From Prorocentrum cordatum (taxonomy: Eukaryota > Sar > Dinophyceae > Prorocentrales > Prorocentraceae), in assembly GCA_963575745.1 (NCBI GenBank), contig CAUYUJ010019115.1, forward strand, positions 177,041 to 241,040: DNA of 64,000 bases, in the 5' to 3' direction. How positions within the stretch are numbered: the stretch's first letter is position 1; each line of letters begins with the position of its first letter. Shown piece after piece: positions 29,108-38,800 of the stretch. Under the pieces are notes generated by a model. The model saw only the letters and a list, made by a program, of their open reading frames with translations, searched no databases and was not told where the DNA came from. The position numbers and the translations under genes are program-made.

Positions 29108-30319
29108 TGCTGCAGGACACCGACGCCTGCGATGACTCGGAGTTAGTGTTGGCAGCTTTGACTCTCATTGACAGCGTGCATCCTGAGGACGTGCAGAGAC
29201 ACGTGATATACTCCCGCGGGAGATGGCGCGATGCTCTTGAAAGGGCCATCGCCATGCGCGGTCAGGCTCTTCCTCCGCCAGGATGGGGTCTCCAGGCGGT
29301 GGGACTGTGGCCAAACAATACGGCCATGCGCAACATTGCCGGGCAGCCTGTGCTCGGCAACGGGCCTGAGCCGACAACCGTGCCGCCTACCCCGGGGCAG
29401 CCGAGCGACGCACAGACGCCGGCTATGCAGGGAAATCTGCCTGTCCCAGCTGCGCCAATGGCCATCATCATTGGTAGTTCTACATCAGAAGAAGAAGAGG
29501 GCGATGGTTGCGGGCTATGCGAGGACGAAGTCGCAATCCTCATGATGGAAGTCAACGGAGAGGTAGAGGTGGACTTTGATCCCGACGAGCCTGAAGTACC
29601 ATCACCATCGGCACAAGCGCAATTTGCGCCGAGCTCCAGCCAGCAGGGAAACCTGCCTCATGTGGCCGATCCACCTGGGATCGCACAAGAGCCTCCGCAG
29701 GCGCCTCCGCCGGCTACCGCTCAGGCTGCTTCGGCAGCCTCTTCTGATGAGAATGCAGGAAGGTCTTGTTCCCATCCACGTGTCAGAGGAGAGCCACATC
29801 CACGGGCTCGGCTTCCTCGTGAGTGGAGGCAGGCTGGCCCGAAAGAACACGCTCTCAGGCGAGGAGGCCAGCTGCTTCCACATGATGACCCAAGACGCCG
29901 AAAAGGGGAACACTCGGCCTTCGGCAAGGGCAACCCTGCCTATAGGGACGCTGAGGGAAAAGGCCATCCGCGGAGGCTATCAGCTTGCAACAAACGTCCG
30001 CCGCCCTGAAATTGAAGAAGTGCGGACCCAGCTGCGAAACATCATCGCGGCTCGCAAGCAGTATAGGCCTCAAGCAGCTTGCGGACCTTGTTCCGAGCCG
30101 TTCCAGAACCACAGGCCGGGATGCCCCGTTGGCAACAATGAAGGTCTGAGCCCAAACAGGGGCAAAACCCTTCATAAAGAGGGCCATCCGCCACTTATCC
30201 CGATGACACAGGACGAGATCGCAGAAGTGAATCGTCGTCTCGGGATCCTGGGCCACTTGATCCGAAACAGGAAGAGGAGAAGTCTACCCCGGTTCCAAGG
30301 GGAGGACTGGTGCCCATGA
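29104..30319 (+). CDS. ORF3 of LTR element, with +1 frame change near 29750
   Basis: ATG 29104 overlaps the previous stop. The frame is sensible to about 29750 (helical N-terminus, acidic EEEEGDGC..CEDE segment, QGNLP motifs). It then becomes Arg/His-rich nonsense, while the +1 frame becomes sensible and runs to TGA 30317-30319. That second part includes RRPEIEEVRTQLRNIIAARK and CGPCSEPFQNHRPGC, a CX2CX6HX3C zinc-binding pattern. Either a 1-bp deletion or programmed +1 shifting is needed. The stop overlaps the next start as ATGA (30316-30319). Function unknown. Confidence 0.5.
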
Positions 30320-32511
30320 CCCAGGGAGAGAAAGACGCGCTCTTTAGTTTTCCTGGTATGCGAGGAAACTCGCCCGGCGTTTCTAGTCAGTCCCAACAAC
30401 CAGAACTGACATCCAAGGATGAACAGAAGGCCCAACGTGTGGCGGAGGACGAGGAACGCATGCGGATAGCAGACGAACGCGCACGCGAGGCAACTCGCAA
30501 GATGTTGGAGGATTCCAGCAAGATTTACATGACGGGGGCTAGGAAACCCCCGCTCCCACTACTTTCGAAGGCTAAGAGTGAAACCCCGGCACCAAAGTCG
30601 TCTTCGGAGGTGAAACCGAAAGCGCGCTCTCAGGATCCTGGGCCAGATGTGCAGATGGAGGCGCCTCGCTCTGCAACTCCGAGACCGCCGATTGGCGCAA
30701 CTCCTGCACAAGCGTCTGAGCCCAAGCAGCAACCTCAGGACCCTGTGGAGGAACGGAGACGCCCGCCTAGTCGCAGCAGCTCCATTGCTAAAAGGGCGGC
30801 AGCTTTCGAGCGCACCGGGCATGCCCCTGCGCCAGCTTCGCCTGTGGCGGCCCGCTCCAAAAGGTCCGACGAAGGTGCTATGTCTAGGGGTGCCTGGGTG
30901 CCGACGATTAGGGGCAGCGCCAGTCGCATATCACCGCGGGGAAACCCGCCAGGCGCTGCCGCTGCAGCTTCCTCCTCTTCAGGAGCCGCAGCCTCTTCAG
31001 CGACAGAGGCTCCTATGCGGGGAAACCCGCCCGTGGATCAGCTGCACCACTCAGGGGACACGTCCTTCACCAGTGTGACTCCGAGTGTGATCAGGGATAG
31101 ACTTGCTCTGCGAAAGCTCCCACCGATGCGCTCGGTGGATGAGGCATTCATGAAGAAATGCAGGCAAGCTAACATCCTTCCTACATCCAATCACACTCTC
31201 AAACAGCTGAGTAAAGCTCTCAGCAGGATATGCAGACATGCGCCAGACAAACCTCACAATCCTGTGTGGGACCTGGCTTCCTTCGATGATCATGATGGTT
31301 GGATTAACCTCGTGGAGCTCGTGAATGATTATCCGTGGAACACAGGAAAATCGAGACACGATGGGTATAATCCAAGACATGACGAGGCCAAAGTCATCAA
31401 TGCGAACCTATATGCTGTCACGGTTGACCAACTGGCAGCCATCATGATGGAAGTGGCTCATGTCCGTGAACCAGACGGAGAAGAAAAACAGCGCCTTCAG
31501 CTCAAGGTGTTAATGCGGGACTCCGGTGAGCCCGAGATCTTCATCCGCGCCTCTCAGGGGCATTCATGGACATTGAAAGCTCCATGGTCGCTGTACAACT
31601 ATATTGTACTGTGCGACCAACCTGCCGGGAGACCGGCCCCGCACCCCGAAGTCGCCATGCATGGCACTCGGTGGCATGCTTTCGAAGGCATTATGTGGCA
31701 CGGCTTGTCCTGTAGACCCGAGCACAACACGAAGAAACGGGGGGCAGGCCGGTCGCGCATCCACTTCGTGCCGACGGCCCGCCGTCGTGCCGTGAACAGT
31801 GGGTGGGACCCAGACTCAGACATCATCATCTTCGTAGATTGGCACAAGGCCATGCAAGATGGTATGAAGTTCTGTTGGTCTGATAACGGAGTCCTTTTGT
31901 CCGAGGGAAACAACGGTATCATCGAACCGTACTACATTTCCCATGTAGAGGACCTGGCCACGGGGAAGCACTGGCACAATCCCGAATACATGGGGGATCG
32001 CCGGGCGCGAGTCCCCCCCGCCGTGCTGTCGGCCCCTGGCAGGTGGGCTGACGTTGGCAGTGCCAGCGTCAAACACCAGTGGTCCCGAGACCAAGAGGGC
32101 GTCGACCCTCCCATGGTCTACCTCCACAGGGAGGTTGGGGATCACTACAGTCCCGCCAAGCTGGGAAACCAGCCTGAGGTCCACCAGATCTTCATGATCA
32201 CCGAGAGTGAGGCCGGGAGTGCGGCTCCAAGCCGCGCCCCAAGCCAAGGGCCTAGTGCCGTATCTTGGCAGGCCATCAGCATCTCGGACTTGGACCAGAT
32301 AGCGGCCGCTTTGAACCCCGAACAGGTGGAGCAATTGGCGGATAGGTTATACCAACAGGACCCCTGGGCCGCAGGCCAGGGAGCAATGTCCGCCATGGCG
32401 ACGCGAAATCGTCAGGCCATGCAGGGAAACCTGCCTATAAATGGACTCAGAGCTGAGATGCCTGAGCCGCAGGGAGACCCGCAGACGTTCGGCCGCATCT
32501 GCTCGATTTGA
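30316..32511 (+). CDS. ORF4 of LTR element: Tpt1/KptA-like RNA 2'-phosphotransferase domain
   Basis: 731 aa. The first ~290 residues are a disordered Lys/Glu then Pro/Ser-rich region. Residues about 292-550 match Tpt1/KptA. LSKALSRICRHAPD (Arg307, His308) is the N-terminal winged-helix motif. HDGWINLVELV, KQRLQLK and FIRASQGHSW (Arg411, His416) follow. MHGTRWHAFEGIMWHGLS (His449) is the NAD-binding HGT motif. SRIHFV, DIIIFVDWHKAMQDGMKFCWS and NGVLLSEGN complete the ADP-ribosyltransferase lobe. Of the four catalytic residues known in yeast Tpt1 (Arg, His, Arg, Arg) three are kept; the last sits in SGmR, which here is SGWD (495-498). So the fold is clear but activity may be altered. Tpt1 normally removes tRNA splice-junction 2'-phosphates. 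Confidence 0.82.
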   Translation: MTQGEKDALFSFPGMRGNSPGVSSQSQQPELTSKDEQKAQRVAEDEERMRIADERAREATRKMLEDSSKIYMTGARKPPLPLLSKAKSETPAPKSSSEVKPKARSQDPGPDVQMEAPRSATPRPPIGATPAQASEPKQQPQDPVEERRRPPSRSSSIAKRAAAFERTGHAPAPASPVAARSKRSDEGAMSRGAWVPTIRGSASRISPRGNPPGAAAAASSSSGAAASSATEAPMRGNPPVDQLHHSGDTSFTSVTPSVIRDRLALRKLPPMRSVDEAFMKKCRQANILPTSNHTLKQLSKALSRICRHAPDKPHNPVWDLASFDDHDGWINLVELVNDYPWNTGKSRHDGYNPRHDEAKVINANLYAVTVDQLAAIMMEVAHVREPDGEEKQRLQLKVLMRDSGEPEIFIRASQGHSWTLKAPWSLYNYIVLCDQPAGRPAPHPEVAMHGTRWHAFEGIMWHGLSCRPEHNTKKRGAGRSRIHFVPTARRRAVNSGWDPDSDIIIFVDWHKAMQDGMKFCWSDNGVLLSEGNNGIIEPYYISHVEDLATGKHWHNPEYMGDRRARVPPAVLSAPGRWADVGSASVKHQWSRDQEGVDPPMVYLHREVGDHYSPAKLGNQPEVHQIFMITESEAGSAAPSRAPSQGPSAVSWQAISISDLDQIAAALNPEQVEQLADRLYQQDPWAAGQGAMSAMATRNRQAMQGNLPINGLRAEMPEPQGDPQTFGRICSI

Positions 32512-32515
32512 GCAG

Positions 32516-35455
32516 ATGCATGGGAGCCCCTCGCAGAGCATGCACACACCGAGGGGCATGACCCCAATGGCTACGCCACCTGCGCAGTCTCCGTTCGGGA
32601 CTCCTGGCCGCCCTGCCACGAACGGCACCCTCATGGAGAGGATCGCAGCGGCTAGGGCTGAGCATGGCACAGCTCTCCTGAACATGATGCCGCCCGGCAC
32701 TCCAACGAGTCAGCAGGGAAACCTGCCCGGCACCCCAAGCCATCATCGGCCGTTTGCTGGACAAACCACAGTCGCTGGTGTGCCTGATGACTACCGTGCA
32801 AGAGTGGCGGCCGCTGTGCAACAGGTGCAGAGCCATAATCTGCCTCACCCAAGTGGTCAGAGGTGGAGGCCGGCCTGGTCCTGGGAGCCCGAGGGTCCCA
32901 ACCCAAGGGATCCTGCTCGGCAGCGAGCCTTCATCCCAGCGTTCAATGCTCACCCGAGCATGGCCCAGGGCCAGAGGCCACCGCCAGCGCACATGAATCC
33001 GCCATTGTACCCTGATGGGTCCAGGGTTCCGAACAAGTTTGTTCGCGAATTGGCGGATGAGCTCCACAGCCTCACTAACGTGCGCTGCAGTGATCAATCT
33101 ATGTATCCGCACATGGCCTTCATGCCTTCACCGACGACGCCAGATGTGGCTGTCCAGCCCACTGCCCATTCGATATCGTCTGGCAGTAGGGGCGTGCCTG
33201 ATTATATCAAGCAGACATACCACACACAAGAGGCATGCTTCAGGCGAAGACAGGCCGTGCAGAGCGTACGAGATCATTCACGTGCAGCTGCACTTGAGGT
33301 TGTGAGAAACAGAGGCTCACCTTTGCGAGGAAACTCGCCCGCTGTGACCCCTACCACCTCCGTGCCAAATGCCGGAGTGCCGGAGGTGCTGGATCCAACA
33401 GGGGCTCCCCCAGCTGCCTTCATGCCCTCCGAGACGGTATTGGAGAGACAGCGGCGGGTATATCCCAGAGCAGCAGATGTAGAAGTTTTCACTGGGATGG
33501 AAGATACCTGTGCGGTATGCCTCGAAGACTCTCAGCCCAGGGAAAGTGTTTACCGTTTGAGGTGTAATCACTTGTTCCATGAGGGGTGCTGGTATTCAAA
33601 TTTGGTGGGCCATGTCACAAATCAGCGCGAGGGAGATCCTCAGCAGCCACCATGTGCTATCTGCCGAGCACCTGGCATCATAGCGTCATCATTTCCGTGG
33701 ACCGGCTCCTTCATTCAGACTCCTGAGCAAGCGGCGAGGGAGCTGCGGGAGTTCAGGAGCATGGTGGAGGAGATGACGGCCAGGATGCTAGATAGGCAGA
33801 CAGCTCAGCCCCAACAGCAGGGAAACCTGCCAGAGGAGGTGAGGCCGCCGATGGAGACGGGATACTTCGATCAGCTTATCCCGATGACGGCGCCTCAGCA
33901 GGGAAACCTGCCTAATACTCCTCAGATGTTTCCCCAGAGTGGGGGTGGGGCAGAGACGGCACTGGACCCTGACCAGCTGCGTGAGTTGCGTGTTCGGCAT
34001 TTCCAGAATCAAATGGATAATGCACACACGACTTTTATGCTGGATGCCGATAATCCTGAGACTGATAGTCCGTCGCTTGACATCTCAGATTCCTCAGTGG
34101 CAACAGCAGCAACGGCAGCCAGGGCCGTCGATATCACAGCGACGAACGAGCAGTTCGAGGAGTGGCTGCAATACAGGGATCACCTCACGAATGAGGGGCT
34201 GCAGGATATTGCCCTTCACTCGTATCTGACGCTGACGAGACGCACGACCCGCGAACAGTATAAGAGCATACGTGATGAGTATGCCAACTGGCGGGAGGAG
34301 CGCGGCGATCACGTCCAGCACGTGTCGTACTTCCAGTACATCGACCTGGTGCGCATGGCCGAAGGCAGGCCGTATGCCAGCGTCATGCGGGGCAACCCGC
34401 CAGGGAGTGCGACCGACTCGCGGGGAAACCCGCCTGACGGCACAGCCGACACTTCAGAAACGGTGCACATCAAGCAGCCGAGTAAGACGTTCTTGGATGA
34501 TGGTGGAAATTCCATCCTCATCGATGTAGGCTCGAAGATCAACATCATGGGCGAAAACACGAGCCGCAAGTTCGTCCAGGCTGCTGAGGCACATGGCCGT
34601 ACTTGTACGTTCGAGCCCCGCTCTCGTTTGAATATCAACGGAGTGGGAGAAGGGTCGGCCCCAGCGGATACCGTAGGCACCTTCAGTATTGCCTGCGAGT
34701 ACCAGGGGTCGACCCAGCTCGATTCGTATAAGACGAACATTGTTTCAGGCTGTGGCAAAGACCTGCCGGCCATCCTAGGCCTCGATAGTATGCAGGACAA
34801 ACGCACGATCATCGTGCTTGAACGAGCCCAGGAGAAACTGATATTCCCTGGTAAGGGGCAGGTCAAAATGGAGCTCCCCGAGGGCTCCAAGATCATGCCG
34901 ACGACGAAGTTGCCGTCAGGGCATCTGTCGATCAGGTGTGATCGTTTTGGAGCTGCGGGGCAACCCGCCTCGAGCTCAAGCAGCACGTCATTCCAGACAG
35001 TGCTGACGGGCGAGCCGACCCCGGCGCAGGAGCGCGAGCAATTGCAGGGAAACCTGCCTCAGGGGTTGATGGAGACGCTCGCCAAGGCCACTATGCGAGG
35101 CGATAACATCGACGATCTTGAATCGTTCGATTGCTTCGTTGCCAGGAAACTGGCCCAGCATGGTGGAAGTGTACCAATGGACGCTGCGCGGTCCCGCCGG
35201 AAGATAGTAATGGGGTACACTCACCGTGAGCTGCAGACGGTCAGCGACGCTAGGTCCAAAGGCGTGCTGAAACAGCTGATGGATAACCCATCCATGCTGA
35301 CAGCATTTGCGGAGCAATCCGCCTCTGAGGCCACGGCGCGCTGCAGTGGCCCAGATGCTGGCAGACATTGCAGGCGCATCTTCTTTATCTCGAAGATGGC
35401 AGGGCGACGTCGCCCCCTCGTCGTCTTGCCTGTTGGCCGAAAAGCCGGGGGGTAA
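32516..35455 (+). CDS. ORF5 of LTR element: RING-H2 finger plus retropepsin-like protease, 979 aa
   Basis: ATG 32516 lies five bases after the ORF4 stop (TGAGCAGATG). A Pro/Gln-rich N-terminus leads to a C3H2C3 RING finger (33509-33667): CAVCLEDS, LRCNHLFHEGC, PPCAICR. RING fingers usually recruit E2 ubiquitin-conjugating enzymes. A helical middle region follows. A retropepsin-like domain occupies about 34470-34900, with ILIDVGSKINIMG (DVGS where DTG or DSG is usual) and the hydrophobic ILGLDSM. Nine or more GNRA hairpins encode QGNLP, RGNSP or RGNPP here. The end overlaps the next frame by ~150 bases, with the sensible switch near 35340. Confidence 0.75.
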   Translation: MHGSPSQSMHTPRGMTPMATPPAQSPFGTPGRPATNGTLMERIAAARAEHGTALLNMMPPGTPTSQQGNLPGTPSHHRPFAGQTTVAGVPDDYRARVAAAVQQVQSHNLPHPSGQRWRPAWSWEPEGPNPRDPARQRAFIPAFNAHPSMAQGQRPPPAHMNPPLYPDGSRVPNKFVRELADELHSLTNVRCSDQSMYPHMAFMPSPTTPDVAVQPTAHSISSGSRGVPDYIKQTYHTQEACFRRRQAVQSVRDHSRAAALEVVRNRGSPLRGNSPAVTPTTSVPNAGVPEVLDPTGAPPAAFMPSETVLERQRRVYPRAADVEVFTGMEDTCAVCLEDSQPRESVYRLRCNHLFHEGCWYSNLVGHVTNQREGDPQQPPCAICRAPGIIASSFPWTGSFIQTPEQAARELREFRSMVEEMTARMLDRQTAQPQQQGNLPEEVRPPMETGYFDQLIPMTAPQQGNLPNTPQMFPQSGGGAETALDPDQLRELRVRHFQNQMDNAHTTFMLDADNPETDSPSLDISDSSVATAATAARAVDITATNEQFEEWLQYRDHLTNEGLQDIALHSYLTLTRRTTREQYKSIRDEYANWREERGDHVQHVSYFQYIDLVRMAEGRPYASVMRGNPPGSATDSRGNPPDGTADTSETVHIKQPSKTFLDDGGNSILIDVGSKINIMGENTSRKFVQAAEAHGRTCTFEPRSRLNINGVGEGSAPADTVGTFSIACEYQGSTQLDSYKTNIVSGCGKDLPAILGLDSMQDKRTIIVLERAQEKLIFPGKGQVKMELPEGSKIMPTTKLPSGHLSIRCDRFGAAGQPASSSSSTSFQTVLTGEPTPAQEREQLQGNLPQGLMETLAKATMRGDNIDDLESFDCFVARKLAQHGGSVPMDAARSRRKIVMGYTHRELQTVSDARSKGVLKQLMDNPSMLTAFAEQSASEATARCSGPDAGRHCRRIFFISKMAGRRRPLVVLPVGRKAGG

Positions 35456-35873
35456 CAAGGACAGCGGGGTAACCTGCCTTAGTAAAGACAGCGGGGTAAC
35501 CTGCCTCAGTAAGAGGGCTTTTGTCATTGAAGATACGAGAGAGGCTTGCGCCGACCTCCGCACCCGAGGGTATATCTGTGATCGTATTTCCCACAATGAG
35601 CTTATGACAAGCGTGGGTACAGTTTACCTGGGTGCGGTGATCAGTGGAGATTACACTCTCATATGGATTAGTACCCCGGGTGACTGGTATGTACGAACTC
35701 CAGGAAAGAGAGTGGCCCCACATTGGTCACGTATCCAGAACCTGTTGATAAAAGCCAAGAAACTCCGTATGGAAATCATTATATTTGGTCCCCCAGGATA
35801 TGTTTGGAAGTTATCTCCAGCACGTGATACCCTGGAAGATCTTAATCTGTCAGTAATACGGATGCGTCTGTGA
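35307..35873 (+). CDS. Pol N-terminal segment, methyltransferase-like module, ended by TGA
   Basis: The open frame is in the same phase as the long pol ORF and is separated from it by the single TGA at 35871-35873. After a junk-like start, the segment from about 35515 looks folded: RAFVIEDTREACADLRTRGY, then TLIWISTPGDWYV, a helix of SRIQNLLIKAKKLRM and EIIIFGPPGYVWKL. This alternation of beta strands ending in Pro motifs resembles a degenerate SAM-methyltransferase Rossmann fold. The text continues sensibly across the TGA into HFGIRFN. Two 27-bp tandem units with GTAA hairpins (35464, 35491) lie just downstream of the ORF5 stop. Confidence 0.55.
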   Translation: MRSNPPLRPRRAAVAQMLADIAGASSLSRRWQGDVAPSSSCLLAEKPGGNKDSGVTCLSKDSGVTCLSKRAFVIEDTREACADLRTRGYICDRISHNELMTSVGTVYLGAVISGDYTLIWISTPGDWYVRTPGKRVAPHWSRIQNLLIKAKKLRMEIIIFGPPGYVWKLSPARDTLEDLNLSVIRMRL

Positions 35874-35894
35874 CATTTCGGTATTCGGTTCAAT

Positions 35895-38800
35895 ATGCAA
35901 GACAGTGCACCGAGTGGTACTCATATGCAGGTAGCGTCATCAATACCGATTAGCTCGAAGCTGTGGGCATGTACATGCAAACAGGCAATACCACAACATG
36001 TGTTGGATTGGTACGGTCATACAGTACGGCATGCTGAATGGCGAGCTCAGACACGTACTACACTCATCCGTCATCTGAACGACAACATCCTGGGGAGCAC
36101 CACCACGCACGGAAACGTGCCTGTATATTTAAACACTTATACACGTACGGACCACAACATCCATCACTACGTGACGACCAACAAGGGAGGACCGAAATGG
36201 TCTAATGTTATCCGACGTGTAACGATTAACCTGGATACCAATGCGGTTATTCAGGGTATCTCAGTTACCGATCAACCAACAGGGTATGATTGGCATGCAC
36301 CACTACCTGCAGGGGTTGCCAACATCAGCACTCGGTTGTATTGGCAACCCGAGGAACCGGTCTTCCTCGGAAACGAGCCTACTCAATCACCACAGAAACC
36401 TCGACGCGTCATCATAGATGACTGTTCTCTCCCCCTCCCGACTCTGGCGATTGACGCATGTAGCCACTCAACCACGACAATGGGCACACAGACCGGCGAA
36501 CAAAACGAGCAAGTTTTACCTACAGAATCGCGTATCAAGCAGAAGGAAAGGCTCAAAGCCGAAAAGGAAGCAGGCATCAAGCCTCGCCGCATTAAAAAGC
36601 ACGATGAAGACGGAAACGATGATTGCGGCGACGACTTGTCAGGACTCGGACAGGATCTTATGGCGACCTGGAGTACTGACGTCCCTATTGAGCTGATAAG
36701 CTCCGATGAGGACGATGGCCTGTTCCTTACCCTCCCCACATCCATGCCCGACACACGCGCTAACATATACAGCATAGTCGCTACACTGTGCTATGGTCAT
36801 AACAACTGCGTGGATATGTTGGAGCTTTGTGGCGGTGAGGGTGGTATCTCAGAGCTTGCCTTCTCAAGGGGACTCTCCTCAGGAGGCAACCTAGACAAGA
36901 CTACATATGTCGACCTGGGAGACCCCTCGGTGCAGCGGGTTGTGGATCATTACTTCGCTATATGCTACGTACGAGTTGCCATTCTACAACCCAGTTGCCG
37001 CACTACAGGACCACCATCCTACTACAACTACAAAGTCAATCACAACACTTGGGAACAGCACCACAGAGAATATTTACCACACGTAACTTACTGTGGTAAA
37101 ATTGCTGTAACCCAATATGACGCTCGGAGGTGGTTCATACGCGAACAACCGACAGGAACATGGGTGGATGATATTTCCCCATGGAAGAAACTTGCCAACC
37201 GACCACACATTACAAGCGTACGCATTGATCAATGTGCTACGGGACTCAAAGATACGACTGGTGACTATATTAAGAAGCCGACAAATATCACCAGCAATGA
37301 CGAGACAATTCTTAAACCCTTTGAGCGACTCAAATGCAACGGTCAGCATGTGCACGCACAACCGTGCAATAAAGAGCTTTCACTGGCACAAAAATACACT
37401 CGACGACTGCAGTGTGCCTTCGTGGAAGCCGTCTATCTGGCGAAAGCCATTGATACTACGCGCGGAAACGCGCCTATAAGTACCGCGCATGCTTACCCTG
37501 CAGACCTTCCCGATCAAGCTGAACCAGGCGAAGGTATGAGACGCATCGGTGATCGTATCATCCCAAAGGTGGCCACCTGCCCGGCATGCATCGACAACGT
37601 CCGAAAGGACAGTCCTAGCCATAACAGAGACCCTACGCAGTGTAAATATCATGATTCCATCTCTGTATATTGGCCATGTCCCGCATGCCAGAGGGATCTT
37701 ACGAGAAGCAAAGGTGTTAAGAACCACCTCGATACCGAACCTGGTAAATGTCGTTTTGCTGAACCATTTAAACTTCCAGACGACCACGACCCCGAAGGCA
37801 AAACCGTGCCAGCTTGGTGGAAACCCTTACCTAAACCTGGTGAGGGCCAAGCTTCAGCTTCAGGTGGCCGCCAAGGCGCACACGCCAGGCCACCACGACC
37901 ACGATCCTTCGGTAACGTTGATCCGACATCTGGTGCCAGCAGTTACGACATGCTACGAGACGCCCCCGAGCGTGGAAACGCGCCTTCTGCGTCCTCTAGC
38001 GAAGCGCCACAGGTAGCGGCCCGTCGTGGCCGCCTACAAGGCGTACCACCACCTCCAGATGCAGTCGACGAAGGAGACCGACTGCGGAGAGCCACAAGGA
38101 ACCTTCTTGCCTCTACCGGTTCTGGGGCTCCACGACTACCCGACTGGACGAGATTCGACATCCAACGCAGTCTGCAAAATCTCCGTAGTCACGAACCTCA
38201 TGTCGTTAAAAAGGAACTCCGTAAACTGCACCTGCGATGGTATCATGCGAAGGAACCCAAGATGAGGCTAATCCTCGACAAAGTGGGGCTGGATAACGTT
38301 CGACTGAACATGATCAAAGAAGTTTGCGACACCTGTCGGGAATGCAGAGCATGGGAACGTCCAGGAAACTCAACACTACCTTCGGTGAGCCTTCCTGGTA
38401 ACTGGCTCGATGAAGGCGAAATAGACCTCATGTTCTACAAGAAACGGACCATATTTCACATTATGGATCGTTGTATTCGCCTGGCAGCAGGCCAAGAAAT
38501 TTCCGACAGAGAACGTGACGCTATCCTTGACGCCTACCACTACTGCTGGGTTGCCTATCACGGACCCTTCAAAGTCTTATACTCAGACGGAGAAGGCGCC
38601 CTGAACAATGATGCCGCTAAGGCCATGATGGCCAATAAAGGCACGGAACTTCGTATCCGTGCACCTGGCCAACACGCGACTTCAATTGAGTCACGAAGCG
38701 GCATTCTCAGAGGCGTCCTCCACATGATTGAGGAAGAGCTGAATCGACACAACATCCCTGTTGTATTCATTAGAGTATTGGCAGAATGTATCTTCGTTAC

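Noticed and set aside
30536-30556. gctaggaaaccccc as a further hairpin copy
   Set aside because: The stem does not pair (CTA against CCC).
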